From: Artemisia argyi
Lineage: Eukaryota > Streptophyta > Magnoliopsida > Asterales > Asteraceae
Assembly (NCBI GenBank): GCA_030686995.1
Contig: CM060707.1
Coordinates: forward strand, 84,616,472-84,680,471
Direction of reading: 5' to 3'
Length of the DNA stretch: 64,000 nt
In this document: piece after piece, positions 34,450 through 46,998 of the stretch
How positions within the stretch are numbered: the stretch's first letter is position 1
Layout of the letters: every line of letters begins with the position of its first letter
Program-made: the position numbers and the translations under genes
Notes under the pieces: generated by a model
What the model was told of the DNA's origin: nothing
Database searches by the model: none
What the model saw: the letters and a program-made list of their open reading frames with translations, nothing else

Positions 34450-37089
34450 TGTCACACCCCGCCACGGCGGAAACGCGCGGGTGTAACTTCATGAATATCA
34501 TCACAACACCTGGTGTCAACATAGAGAACAACTACATGCACATAAATAGAGCAAAGTACCAACACACAGTGTTGTAACAATACCCAAAGATAAAATAACC
34601 AAAACAAAACATAAATCCAAACATAGATGATAAACCACTTCCAATGCAACTAAGGTCTCGTCTATCCACACCCTTCTATCTTATCCTTAGAAAGCTCACC
34701 TGAAAATGATGCTTAAAACGTCAACATAATGTTGGTGAGATTCATAGGTTTTAGACTCAACACACAATGCCACCGAATTCACTGTGATTACAAAATATAG
34801 CTGGACAAATAGTTATAGTTATCATATAGCCACATGCATTTGCAAGTTAATATCCACACATAAAGGCAACAACACTCATAAGGCAACCATTAGGACGGCT
34901 TGTGTCCTCCGACCCCATAATTAGTACCACATCAGGACGGCTCGTGTCCCCCGATCCCATAATTAGAGCCACATCAAACATCAATTAGGTCGCATGCGTG
35001 AGCAACAGGATAAGCATCCTCCTAATTGGATCCCATTAACACATTAAACATCAATTAGGTCACATGCGCGAGTAACAGGATAAACATCCTCCTAATTGGA
35101 TCCCATAAACCATTAACGAGTAGGAGTATTACTCTCCAATTGGATACTCCCCCCCCAATTGGACCACACAACATTATCATCACAGTATCCAATCCACATA
35201 ATCTGGTACGAGTAGGAGTATTACTCTCCAATTGGATACTCCCCCCAATTGGACCACACAAGCAAATAATCACATATAGCATACATATGATAACATTATA
35301 AGTCCAAGCTCTTTAATACCACACACATAATCACAGTAAACCAAAACATTTAAGACAAGCATTATTCCCATCCCAAGTTTAAAACAAAGTAAAAATATGG
35401 GACTATGAACTCACCTTAAACTCCGCAGCTTCCACAAAAACAAATCACAAATCTAAACAACACAAATAAATCCACATTACACAAGGTCAAGCTAAAAGCT
35501 ACAACCCATGTAATACTCATATGATGGATGTCTAAGACTCATATGACCCACCATGGATCTCCTAGACACCACACTAACCACTACCATAACTTAATACTCA
35601 CTAAATCCCTTGTACTCTAAAACTCAGAAAACACCGAATTTTTGAGTACATTCACTCACATAAAATCACGACCAATAAAGCTCAACAACTCACACCAAAA
35701 ATTTAACATGGTCTCTCATAAGCATAGAAGCTAATCCCAGAAGGCCATGGACCAATAACATACACAAGTACTCACAAGAAATTCAAACTTGACAACTACT
35801 CAAATTCGGATCTGAACGCACACCAAAAAGTTTTGATTTTTAATAATTACTTCCACAAGTTTTTATCGCGAATCCTCTTCGTGGTAGTCTAATATAACCT
35901 AAAACTTAACTATTCCAGAATACCAAGTAAAAATATCACTTTTACAACCACATGTCAACCTCAAACTTTTACCCAAAATCTGTCTCGGTTTGACAGCTTT
36001 GACACCTTAACAAAGAAAAATTAAAAGACCTTTTTCCTGACCTCAAAATTGATCGTGGCTGGACTTTTTTGAAAGCTCTTTCATTATAATACAATTTAGA
36101 CCTAAAATTCGTGATCTAACTCATCACCATCTGTTATGTACACTCATATCTTTACAGCCTTACAAATCTGTCCAAACCCTAACTCAATAACTGACATGTT
36201 TTACGCTCAATTCTCTTCACCAATCATCATAATATTACTAATTATTGATCCCAACATGTTTTATAACCTTAATTTACAGAAGTTAACACAAACCCTAATC
36301 CATCATATAATTATTACATGAATTATGTTAATTAATCAATTAATTGAACATAGGATTTAAATATTTTACCTTGATTCTTGATTATGCTAGACAATTATGA
36401 AACCCTAATTTTTCCCCTCTTGATTCTCCATGTGTCGACCCATAATTGCAGAAAAAATGTTTTAGGGGTGTTTGGTTTGGTATATATATTAATTAGGGAT
36501 AATCCTTGGGCCTAAGAGTCATATTTGGACTCAAATTGGGTTTCCTTTTTCCCCCTTATCCCTTAGATCCGAATTTTGCATATATAAAAAAATATATATT
36601 TTTATTTTTTTTCATTAAATTTATTTATTACACTCAAAACCTCATACTTTTCATATTTTATATATTCCCATATCGAAACCTAACGTCTTACGTGATAAAC
36701 CTTAATTTTATGATAAACCGGAAAAATATCATTTTCAAAACAAAGTTTTCAAAAATAGAATTTCACACTCTTTTTGAAATATAACACATAAAAACAAACT
36801 CCTCGTAACTTGCTAACGCTCAAATACTTTGAACGAAGACTCATTACGCAAAAACACAAAACCACCAAAACTACACAAGTCATTTCTACACCACAAAGGT
36901 GATCAAAATGAACTTTCCCAAATTACAAACTCTCCAAATCTCAATAAAACCACTTACGCAAAGGGATTTAGTGCTAAAACTCACCTATATCACTCATATA
37001 TCACTTCAAACACCTAATACACACCAAACAAACGTCAACCGAGTCAAGACTATCAGTCAAACTGACCTGCTAAATCCACGGTTGTTACA
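34450..37089 (-). repeat. Element C 5' LTR (right)
   Basis: 2640 bp, near-identical to the left LTR with scattered substitutions and small homopolymer indels. Confidence 0.93.
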
Positions 37090-37094
37090 CAGCT

Positions 37095-38252
37095 ATTCAG
37101 GGTTATGGAGATCTTCAATTTGGGAATTTTTTAATCACTCGAGTTTACTACGTCGAAGGGTTGGGACACAACTTGTTTTCAGCCGGGTAGTTTTGTGATG
37201 CAGATTTAAAAGTGGCATTCAGAAGAAACACGGTTTTTATTAGAAATTTGGTTGGTGATGATCTCCTAACTGGTAATCGTGGTAGAAATTTGTATGCTAT
37301 CGACATCAACCAAATGGCTTCTACATCACCAATTTGTCTTATGACAAGGGCAACCGAAACTAAGTCCTGGCTGTGGCATAGACGTTTATCCCATCTCAAT
37401 TTCGACACCATCAACAAGTTAGCCAAAGACAACATCGTCACCGGACTTCCTAAGTTCAAATACACCAAGGAACACCTATGTCCATCATGCGAACAAGGAA
37501 AAAGTAAAAGAGCATCATATAAACCCAAAACCGTACCTAGTTCGGAAGCAAGGTTACATATGTTGCACATGGACTTATGTGGCCCAATGAGAGTTGAAAG
37601 CATTAATGGGAAGAAGTATATTCTTGTTATTATTGATGATTATTCAAGATATAGTTGGGTAAAGTTTTTGAGATCAAAAGACAAAGCACCAGGCATCATC
37701 ATCACCTTTCTGAAGCGTATTCAAGTTCTACTTCAAGCTCCAGTAAGGATTATAAGAACAGTCAATGGCACAGAATTTACAAACCAGGAGTTACGAACTT
37801 ACGTTGAAGATATTGGAATCACACACCAAACATCAGTTGTTAGAACTCCACAGCAGAATGGAGTAGTTGAAAGAAGAAATATAACTCTTGTGGAAGCTAC
37901 TCGCACAATGCTAATTTTTTCTAGTGCACCACTATTCTTATGGGCTGATGCTGTAGCCACTGCTTGTTTTACTCAAAACCGATCCTTAGTCCATCCGAGA
38001 TTCAATAAAACCCCATATGAGCTAGTGAACAACCGTAAACCTGACATCTCTTACCTTCACGTGTTTGGCGCTTTGTGCTATCCGACGAATGACAGAGAAG
38101 ATCTAGGGAAGTTAAAAGCTAAGGGTGATATTGGAATCTTCATTGGATATTCAGAAAACTCGAGGGCATTCAGGGTGTATAATAGACGAACAAAAAGGAT
38201 TATGGAGACGATGAATGTGAAGTTTGACGAGATTTCACAAATGGCTTCTTAG
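37095..38252 (+). pseudogene. Element B pol: GAG-pre-integrase and integrase
   Basis: Continues the protease frame after element C: GYGDLQFGN, YYVEGLGHNLFS, an in-frame TAG (CAG to TAG type) before FCDADLKVAF, then SWLWHRRLSHLNFDTI and CPSCEQGKSKR (HHCC zinc site), HMDLCGPM (first catalytic Asp), RTVNGTEF (second catalytic Asp replaced by Val) and NGVVERRN (Glu). It ends MASTS...QMAS at a TAG (38250-38252). Integrase inserts the cDNA; without the second Asp this one would be inactive. Confidence 0.92.
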
Positions 38253-38282
38253 AGACTCGCTCTAGAACCCACGCTAAATCCG

Positions 38283-40487
38283 ATGGCTTCTAATCAAAAC
38301 GGATTAGGACCCGCACCAAACATGCAGACTTCTGGACACATCAGTTCAGGACTCGTACCTCAAGGAGCTCAGTCAATAAACACGGATAAACCTTCAGAAC
38401 AAGAGCTGGAAAATTTCTTCGAGTTAATGTTTGATGAATATTATGGTGGAACTTCGACTAATGCATCTCAACAACATTCCGCTACACCCGCTCACAACCA
38501 TCAACCACCACCACCATCACAAGATGCATCTACAACAATCGAAGCTGAAGCACCAACTACATCAACATCATCTACATCTACTCAAGCAATTCCAGTACTT
38601 GAAACTGTTCTACCAAGAGTTGATGAGCAAAACCAAAACCCAAATTTTCAAGAAGAACCAACAAATAATTCAAACGATGTTACGTTAGAAGAAGAAGAAG
38701 AAGTATTTGAAAACCCATTTGCAACAGACTCTGCTGAATCTTCTTCAAGGTTACAAGAACCATCTAACACACATTCGTTACACCCAAGGTACCCTTCTAC
38801 GTTTCAATGGACAAAAGACCATCCAATAGAACATATTATTGGTGAACCTTCAAAGCCAGTTCAGACAAGGAGACAACTTGCCACCGATCTCGAATTGTTC
38901 ATCTACGTTTGTTCACTCAGCCTCAAACAACCAAAGAACATTCGGGAAGCAATGGCAGAAAACCCTTGGATTGAAGCGATACAGGAGGAATTTCTTCAAT
39001 ACCTGTTACATGATAGTTGGGAACTTGTTGAACGACCACTTGATAAACGTGTTCTTGATCTCAAGTGGTTGTGGAAGAACAAACTGGATGAGGAAATGAC
39101 TGTTATTTGCAACAAAGCTCGTCTCGTGGCTAAAGGTTATCCACAAGAAGAAGGGATAGATTTCGAAGAATCATTCGCGACTGTAGCTAGACTTGAAGTA
39201 GTCCGGATTTTCTTAGCCTATGCCGCTCACAAAAACATCACAGACTATCAGATGCATATTAAGACTGCTTTCTTGAATGGAACTCTGAAAGAAGAAGTGT
39301 ATGTGAGTCAGCCAGAGGGATTCATCGACAAAGATCATCCAGACTACGTCTACAAGCTTAAGGAAGCAATTTATGGCTTAAAACAAGCTCCAAGAGCGTG
39401 GTATGACGAACTATCATCTTTCTTGCTCAAAAACAATTTCACAAAAGGAACGGTTGATGACATCTTGTTTATCAAAAAGTTCAAAGATGACATTTTGATC
39501 ATTCAAATTTACGTAGACGACATCATTTTTAGATCAACCAATCCTAACCATTCAAAACATTTTGAAAATCTCATGAAATGTAAATTTGAAATGTCCATGA
39601 TGGCGGAACTAAAATTCTTTCTTGGTTTACAAACCCATCAATCCCCTCGAAGTATATTTATCAATCAAGCTAAATATACTATAGAGATTTTGAAAAAACA
39701 TGGAATGGAAAATTGTGATTCTGTTGGTACACCAATGGTCACTTCACCAAAAATAGGTGCTGATTTGTTTGGGAAACCTATCAATCCGAAAAAATATCAG
39801 AGCATGATCGGTTCTCTCATGTACCCGACTGCTAGCCGACCCGATATTCAATTTGCTGTATGTTTATTAGCACGGTTTCAGGCAAAGCCTACCGAACTTC
39901 ACCTCAAAGAGGTTAAACGGATCTTTCGGTACCTACGAAGCACTATTAACATGGGACTTTGGTATCCGAAGGATTCGGGGTTTCATCTAACAGCATTTTC
40001 AGATGCAGACCATGCTGGTGATCAAGTTACAGCAAAGAGTACATCAGGTGGAGCACAATTTTTGGGTGAAAAGCTTGTAAGCTGGTCGTCAAAGAAACAA
40101 GATTGTACTGCGCTATCAACCGCCAAAGCCGAGTATGTGTCTCTATCTGCGTGTTGTGCCCAAGTTCTCTGGATGCGGACACAACTCACAGATTATGGCT
40201 TTACTTTTGACATAATACCTATGTATTGTGACTCAAAAAGTGCCATAGCCATCTCGTGCAATCCTGTACACCACTCAAAGACGAAGTATATCAAAGTCCG
40301 CTACCATTTCATCAAAGAACACGTGGAAGAGGGTATTGTTGAATTATTTTTCGTTAAGACTGATTATCAACTCGCCGATCTATTTACTAAAGCACTTCCA
40401 AAAGAAAGGTTTGACTATTTAGTTCGACGAATTGGCATGCCAAGCCTAACTCCTGAGGAGCTAGAACGTCTTCTCGAATCTTCTTGA
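38283..40487 (+). pseudogene. Element B pol: reverse transcriptase and RNase H
   Basis: 734 codons in frame with the integrase after one stop. A Pro/Thr/Glu-rich linker leads to the RT (residues ~215-460): [31 protein letters not shown] (the catalytic Asp of QMDVKTAF is His), [13 protein letters not shown] and QIYVDDIIF (YVDD intact). RNase H follows with [18 protein letters not shown] and DSKSAIAI, ending with [11 protein letters not shown]. The long open frame suggests recent decay, but the His change should abolish polymerase activity. Confidence 0.92.
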
Positions 40488-43002
40488 AAAATGTTTTCAA
40501 AATCGCTTCGCTGTAAATATTTTTGAAAAGAACAAAATACAAAATTTGAAAAACCAACAAAAACAAAATACAAAAATATAAAATTTCAAAAAATACAAAA
40601 ACAATATAAAATCAAAAAATCCAAAAATATTCTTCCCACAACATGTCTCTCGTATAAATCAATATTCTGTATGTTTCTAGAAATGTCATTCAACAATGAT
40701 ACGGACATGTACAGATGCTTGAGCGGGAGTTCTTTTTTATGTTTTTCTAAAACATGTCGTTTCTCAAAATTTTCTTCACTATGGCTTTCGTATACTTCAG
40801 TACGAAACCCGTACTTAAATGATGACTTCTGATTATTTTTCAAATCAAGGACTCGTATGTTCAATGACGAAATCTCTTTCAAAAAGTTCGAGTCTAAACA
40901 AACAAAAAAGATTTCAAGCATAAACTTGTTTTCAAATAAAATTCTTGAGCACTTTTTCAAGATTGTTCAAAAGATTTCTCAAAATCTCTCAAAATTAGTG
41001 CTCAAGAAAACTCCCTCTAAACCCTTAATCGATTTTAAAATGTGCTATCATTAAGGGGGAGTATAAAAACAAAAATGTTCCAAATTTATGCAAAATCTGT
41101 CTTTCTCTCCAAAAGCTTTTTCTTAATCAGTTGATATCAAAAATATCACGTTATGCTATTTTTGAGGGGGAGAAGACATGATTAAAATGTGATCAAAGAT
41201 GTTTAAAGATTGTGGCTGAATCTCAGAAGAGCTCGACTCAGTAAGTACCAATGAATTGATGAAGCTTAAAATGTGAGTAGTAATAATTTCAAGCTAGTCT
41301 AACTAGTGATGTAAGCGTGTCTCGAATAGGACTTGTCTGAGTAGAATGTACCGTATCGAGAGACTTTCTTTGGACTTGACCAGGACGGGTAATAATTTCA
41401 AGCTAGTCTAACTAGTGATGTAAGCGTGTCTCGAATCGGTCATGTTCACTGAAAGTGGATCAATTCAAAAAGTGCAAACTCCTCCCGCATGTGCAAATTT
41501 CTTAAAAATTTCATGAGCACATGAGAAGGGGGAGTCCTTCAAAAATGAAAAACTCTCGAAGTGTCAACAATGTGTTTTATTATTATAAACACTTTGAGAG
41601 ATTTTCAACAAATGGTTTATGGCAATAATAGGATAGTCATGGAGTTATAAGGTGACTAAGGTTAGGCAAAACCGTCCTATGATCTGCCAGAGCCGGAGGG
41701 ATCTACCCAAGGACAAATCCAATAGATTAGAATTAGAAGTCCTTAGGTATGATTGAAAAAAAGGAGAAAATGAGAAAGGAGAAAGAAGGGGTTGAAGAAT
41801 TAAAAAGAAAAGTTATGATAAAGGGTGAAAAGAAATAGCCCTCCAAATGTTCAACCTTAGGGCAGACACCGGGTACAATTCGTATGCTACTGGTTGTTAC
41901 TAAGGCGACACCGGTATTGAAGACAAAGACGTCATGGACCCAGTAACGCACTGCACTAAACCTTCTAGCCACTCAAGTTCTATTAAAAGAGCTTGTTTCA
42001 TTCTCACGGGGAACCGGTATAATCTATCGACCTGTCTCTTAGAGATGGTTGATATTGAAGCAGGAGACCTCTCCCTAATCTCCGCATAGGAAACCAAATG
42101 TGCACTTATAGAGTCTAGAGCCCCGAGATTCATCAAAAGATCTCATAGGAACACATGATATTTCTACACTGGTTGTTCATCATTAAGGACGCCAGATGTT
42201 AACTTTTCCTACGCAGATCTTAGCAATCTGCCAGAACATTTATGAGAGGATTCACATTTGTGATTCTCAATGATTGAGTGGAAACTCCTGCCAGGGTCAA
42301 CATCAAGCAGCCCTGACAGCAGGTCACTTCGGTAATTCTTTATGGGTTACGCTTAGTGTTCGCGGTGGTTTCAAACGGTCTATAGTCGTGGAGTGATCCC
42401 CAACGACTCACCCAGTCATTGAGCTACTAAGTAGGTCTTGTAAGCTCTCTCAAGAGTATCTGACATGGGAACGGCCTTGGTAAGGGTTAGAAGGAGTCTT
42501 CATACTATGCTGTTGACGATCTCTAATTCTTATCTGTAAGTACCGGATGTTTTATTGCTAACTGTTTATATGCAGGGACACTTCATCTCCATGGCGACAG
42601 ATTCCACATGCTCATACATGCATCTCGGAGTCAAAGGAAAGTTCTCACAAAGATCAAAGCAAAGAAAGGTTCAAAGAAAGATTCTACGCAATGTGAAAGA
42701 ATCTACATAAGTAAAGTGACAAAGATCTGTGTGAAAGAACGGGAACTACAAATGCATGTATCACAAAGACTGAAGATGTATGAGCATGTTGGAATGGCAA
42801 ACAACCACCACAGACGCAGAAGTGACGAAAGGTAGATAACTCCACATCACAAAGGAACAAAGAACGATGAAAAATCAGTTATCAAAGATCACAAAGCATG
42901 AAGGAACAAAGACTAAATACTATTCTACAATGACACACAAAGTTAAAGACAAAGAACACGGAAGACCCACTCACGTGGAGCATCATTCGAATGACCACCC
43001 CT
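40488..43002 (+). other. Element B non-coding 3' module
   Basis: About 2.5 kb between pol and the PPT without a real gene. From about 41040 it is homologous, in inverse orientation, to 55950-57900 of element D. It holds three internal G-rich tracts (AAGGGGGAG-like at 41052, 41165 and 41526), a direct repeat with CAAGCTAGTCTAACTAGTG (about 41291 and 41400), and a 40-nt GTAAGT...CTAAC...CAG segment conserved in D. An accessory ORF may once have stood at 40488-41040. Confidence 0.65.
42536..42575 (+). other. Conserved mini-intron-like segment in element B
   Basis: Begins GTAAGTACC, contains TTATTGCTAACTG (a textbook CTAAC branch site 13 nt from the end) and ends TATGCAG. The corresponding segment of element D has the same ends and length. 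40 nt is short for a plant intron, so the acceptor may pair with another donor. Confidence 0.45.
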
Positions 43003-43013
43003 TAGGGGGAGAT
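43003..43013 (+). promoter_or_regulatory. Element B polypurine tract
   Basis: TAGGGGGAGAT immediately before the 3' LTR. Confidence 0.85.
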
Positions 43014-43422
43014 TGTTAGCATTAAAAAATATATATATAGAAGTGATGGTCATTCTCATATTGTAACTTTGTGTCGTTTGTTAAGATTAGTAATAGTTTA
43101 GTCATTGTGCCTTGGACTTGGCAAGCTAATATGTCATGTGCTATGTTTCATAAGCCTTGTTATCCAATCATGTAACCAAGTCCAAGCCCAAGCCCATAGA
43201 AAGCCTATGTATGGAAGTATATAAGGCACCTTACCTCTCATTTGTAAGGTGTGCTTGTGTGTGTATTTGTGTGAGTTTCTCTTGAATAAAAGCTCTCATA
43301 TTTCTTATCTCTCTCTCTATTCATACGAATTACATACTTCATACAAGTCACCATCTTTCCATCTTTCCTTCTTATTGTGCTTATATTGTGTGTGATAAAG
43401 TTGTGATATCTAAGGTCCTACA
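43014..43422 (+). repeat. Element B 3' LTR
   Basis: 409 bp, TGTTAGCATTAA to CCTACA; TATA box TATATAAG at 43218-43225. Same as the 5' LTR apart from the short TA tract, one AAGCCC unit and a few substitutions. Confidence 0.92.
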
Positions 43423-43427
43423 ATGAA

Positions 43428-45023
43428 TTTAGAGCTAAGACTACTCAACCAAAACCTAAGACTCCAATTCCCAAACGCCCCTTTCCAAAGAGCAACTTCA
43501 ACGCTCGACCAAACTCCCAACATGTTTGGAACCAAAACACTCCTAGACATTACCAAACTCCAAATTACAAGTCATGGAACCCTTATGTTCTATTTTCATA
43601 CTTGGAACAAGTTAATGGTATGCTTAACCAAAATGGACCCATGAGAAATTGGGGACCAAATGTTTGAGTGTTTTTCATAAAATAGGTGTGCCTCAAAGTT
43701 TGTTTGGAACCGAATGAATGGATTAAAGATATCGGTTGTTCAAGGCACATGACGGGTAACAAAAGCCTCTTCACTACTTATCACAAATGTGATGGAGGTA
43801 ATGTTACGTTTGGTAGTAAAGCTAAAAGCAAAATCATCAGAAAAGGTACAATCTCTCATGACTCCCTTTTTATAGATGATGTTGCTCATGTTGATAACTT
43901 AGGTTTTAATCTCCTTAGTATTAGTCAACTTTTTCGTAATAAGTATAATGTCCTTTTTAGTGAAAACGGAAGTAAAATACTTAAAGATGGTATAACCATA
44001 GCCAAAGGTGTCCTTAAGAACAACGTTTACGTCATAAAGATGGATCCAACATCTAGAGACAAACTTTGTCTTACCTCATTAGATGAATCTTCAACTTTAT
44101 GGCATAGACGTTTAGGACACGCTAATATGAGACTAATCCAAAACCTCTCCTCCAAAGACTTAGTTCGAAACCTACCTAAGTTGAAATATGACCAACATTT
44201 TTGTGATGCTTGCAAAGTCGGTAAACAAGTCCATAGTAGCCATAAGGCTAAAAACTTGGTTTCTACATCTAGGTGTCTAGAACTTTTGCATATGGATTTA
44301 TTTGGTCCATCTGCTATACAAAGTTATGGAGGTAACTTCTACACTTTGGTCATAGTTGATGATTACTCAAGATATACTTGGACAAAATTTTTGAAAAGTA
44401 AAAACGAAGCTTTTGATAAATTTGAGATTCTAAGTAAGAAAATTGAAAATCAAGTAGGGTCTAATATTGTGTCTATTAGAACGGATCACGGTCGTGAATT
44501 TGATAATGAATTTCAATTTGGAAACTTTTGTGATATTAATGGTATTACTTATAACTTTTCGGCTCCACGCACTCCTCTATCTAATGGTGTAGTAGAACGT
44601 AAAAACCGGACATTGCAAGAAATGAGTAGAACAATGCTTAATGAACAAAACATTCCACAAAAGTTTTGGTGTAATGCCGTTGACACATCAACATACATTT
44701 TAAATCGAGTCTTAATTAGACCATTTTTGAATAAAACTCCTTATGAACTATATAAAGGTAAAAAGCCTACATTAGGATACTTTAGAGTGTTTGGAAGTAA
44801 ATGTTTCATTCTTAACACCAAGGATTATCTCACCAAATTTGACCCAAAGTCTTATGAAGGTGTATTTCTTGGATATTCACAAAATAGTAAAGCTTACATC
44901 GTTTTGAACAAAGAAACCTTAAGAGTCGAGGAATCGTTGAACGTAACATTTGACGAGAGTCCACCTCCCTCTAAGACATCACCTTTGATAGATGATGACT
45001 TAGTTGAAAGCCAAGCAATATAA
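43428..45023 (+). pseudogene. Element A gag tail, protease and integrase
   Basis: Resumes the gag frame (FRAKTTQPKPKTPIPKRPF). Stops lie at 43665 and 43683. Then come protease WIKDIGCSRHMTGN (DSG changed to DIG), GAG-pre-integrase, the HHCC site LWHRRLGHANM...CDACK, and integrase HMDLFGPS, RTDHGREFDNEF and NGVVERKNRT (the D, D, E triad intact). YFRVFGSKCFILN and FLGYSQNSKAY follow. Ends at TAA 45021-45023. The sequence is a very close match to the SIRE-lineage consensus I recall. Confidence 0.93.
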
Positions 45024-45185
45024 AGTCAAGAGATTTTAGGTAATGACAAGGAAGATGAACTATTAAACAAAGAACTTGTCAATGGTAAAGAATCTAAAAG
45101 TCATCCATTAGATGGTGTCATAGGCAACATTAACGAAAGAACACTAAGGTCAAAAGTTAAAAATGAAAGCAACTACTTTTGTTTC

Positions 45186-45947
45186 GTGTCAACCATTGAA
45201 CCTAAAAACATTAATGAAGCCATTAAAGATGAGTCTTGGGTAATTGCAATGCAAGAAGAGTTAAACCAATTTGTTAGGAATGATGTATGGACATTAGTTC
45301 CTCAACCAAAGAGTCAAACTATAATTGGAATAAAATGGGTCTTTCGTAATAAAATGGATGAAAATGGAATTGTGTCTAGAAACAAAGCTAGACTAGTTGC
45401 ACAAGGATATAACCAACAAGAAGGCATTGACTACGATGAAACTTTTGCTCCGGTTGCTAGGCTCGAGTCAATAAGAATCTTACTTGCATATGCATGTGCA
45501 CACAATTTTAAACTCTTTCAAATGGACGTCAAAAGTGCATTTCTAAACGAAGTCATAAATGAAGAAGTGTATGTTGCTCAACCACCGGGCTTGATCGATT
45601 TTGAAAAACCAAATCATGTTTACAAACTTAAAAAGGCTCTTTACGGACTTAAGCAAGCTCCAAAAGCATGGTATGATCGACTTAAAACCTTCCTAGTTGA
45701 CCATAAGTATACCATGGGCTTAGTTGATAATACTCTCCTAACTAAGAAGAAAGATTCACATATTATCATAGTCCAAATCTATATTGATGACATTATATTC
45801 GGATCAACTTGTCAAGAATTATGTGTGGATTTCTCAAAAATCATGCATGACGAGTTTGAAATGAGTATGATGGGAGAACTCAACTTTTTCCTAGGACTCC
45901 AAATTAAACAACTAGAAGATGGTATCTTCTTTAACCAATCTAAATAG
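45186..45947 (+). pseudogene. Element A reverse transcriptase, first part
   Basis: In frame with the preceding block (stop at 45021). Motifs: GIKWVFRNKMDENG, NKARLVAQGYNQQEGIDYDE, FQMDVKSAFLNE (catalytic Asp present, usual Gly changed to Glu), GLKQAPKAWYDR, QIYIDDIIFGS (YIDD variant), FEMSMMGELNFFLGL. A TAG at 45945-45947 follows FNQSK, where Tyr is usual. Confidence 0.93.
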
Positions 45948-46004
45948 ATTAAGGACATTCTTAAGAAATTTGGATTAGAAGATTCGGAACCAATCAAAAC
46001 TCCC

Positions 46005-46727
46005 ATGTCCACGGAAACTAAACTCACCAAGGATGAGGAAAGTGAATCCGTAGATAGCACTAAATATAGAGGTATGATTGGTAGTCTACTTTACCTAACG
46101 GCTAGTAGACCCGACATTATGTTTAGTGTTTGTCTATGTGCTCATTTTCAAGAAGATCCTAAGACTACTCATCTCGAAGCCGTTAAAAGGATTTTTAGGT
46201 ATATTAAGGGCACTACACATTTAGGTTTATGGTATCCCAAAGGAACGGGAATAGACACCATAGTGTATGCCAACTCGGATCATGTCGGTGACTATGTTGA
46301 TAGAAAAAGTACAAGTGGTATTTGTACTTTTGTTGGACATTGTCTCACCTCATGGTTCTCTAAGAAGCAAACAGCTCTTGCTATCTCAACAATGGAAGCC
46401 GTGTACGTTTCGGCCGGAAAGGCATGTCAACAAGCTCTTTGGATGAAGCAAGCTCTAGTCGACTACGGAATTCAACTTAACGACATCACAATTCTTTGTG
46501 ACAACAAAGGTGCCATTGATCTTAGCAAAAACCCGGTTCAACATGCTCGTACCAAACATATTGAAATTCATCATCATTTCCTTCGTGACAACGTTCAAAA
46601 AGGAAATATCTCAATTGAGAAAGTTTCTTCCGAAGACAACATAGCCGACATTCTCACGAAACCCCTTAAACGTGAACCTTTTAACCTTCTTAGGCTAGGC
46701 TTAGGACTCATGGAACCTACATTGTAG
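46005..46727 (+). pseudogene. Element A RT end and RNase H
   Basis: Continues the same frame: KYRGMIGSLLYLTASRPDI, AVKRIFRYIKGTTHLGLWYP, then RNase H with YANSDHVGD (the first catalytic Asp is Asn), STMEAVYVSAGKACQQ (the catalytic Glu of TEAEYVS is Val), DNKGAIDLSKNPVQH and NIADILTKPLKRE. Ends at the natural pol stop. Confidence 0.92.
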
Positions 46728-46785
46728 TTCTGGACATTAGACAAAAATCACAAAAATCAAAACAAATCCATAACTCTTTTTCTCA

Positions 46786-46862
46786 GCAGGGTCGGCAGAA
46801 CCCTCAGACACAACGGACGGAACCCAACTCAGGGGTCCGCTATGTCCGCCGACCTGCAGAAT
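46786..46862. repeat. GC-rich hairpin module, copy 3 (after pol of A)
   Basis: CAGGGTCGGCAGAACCC, CGGACGGAACCC, GGGGTCCGC, TCCGCCGACCTGCAGAATC. More degenerate arms, same order and same CTGCAGAA right edge. Confidence 0.7.
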
Positions 46863-46998
46863 CAATTTTTTTTATATTAAACTAAACACCCATTATTTCA
46901 TACCACCACTTCCAAACTGCTACTACTCACTTTAGCATCCATCCATACCTACAATTTCTTGGTCTTCCTTTCACTCACATTGCAAATCAATCATCATT

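Larger units (their letters stand above)
27552..37089 (-). mobile_element. Element C: Ty3/gypsy LTR retrotransposon, degenerate, inserted in B
   Basis: On the minus strand the LTRs begin TGTAACAACCG and end GGGGTGTGACA. Identical flanks CAGCT at 27547-27551 and 37090-37094. The PBS lies next to the right LTR and the PPT next to the left, so the element is transcribed leftward. It is 9538 bp with a 4256-bp interior in which only integrase and RNase H remnants can be read. The two LTRs are very similar, so the insertion is fairly young although the interior is decayed; it may be a non-autonomous derivative. Confidence 0.93.
21709..43422 (+). mobile_element. Element B: Ty1/copia retrotransposon inserted in A, host of C
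   Basis: The ends are TGTTAGCATTAA...GTCCTACA. Identical flanks ATGAA at 21704-21708 and 43423-43427 form the target duplication. Without C it is about 12.2 kb. Order: LTR, PBS, long leader, gag with a long coiled-coil extension, protease, integrase, RT/RNase H, about 2.5 kb non-coding 3' module, G-rich PPT, LTR. Gag and gag-tail sequence resemble elements very common in Tanacetum and other Asteraceae (from memory). Several frameshifts and stops inactivate it. Confidence 0.92.

Noticed and set aside
37148..37603. 151-codon minus-strand frame
   Set aside because: Antisense of the element B integrase region.
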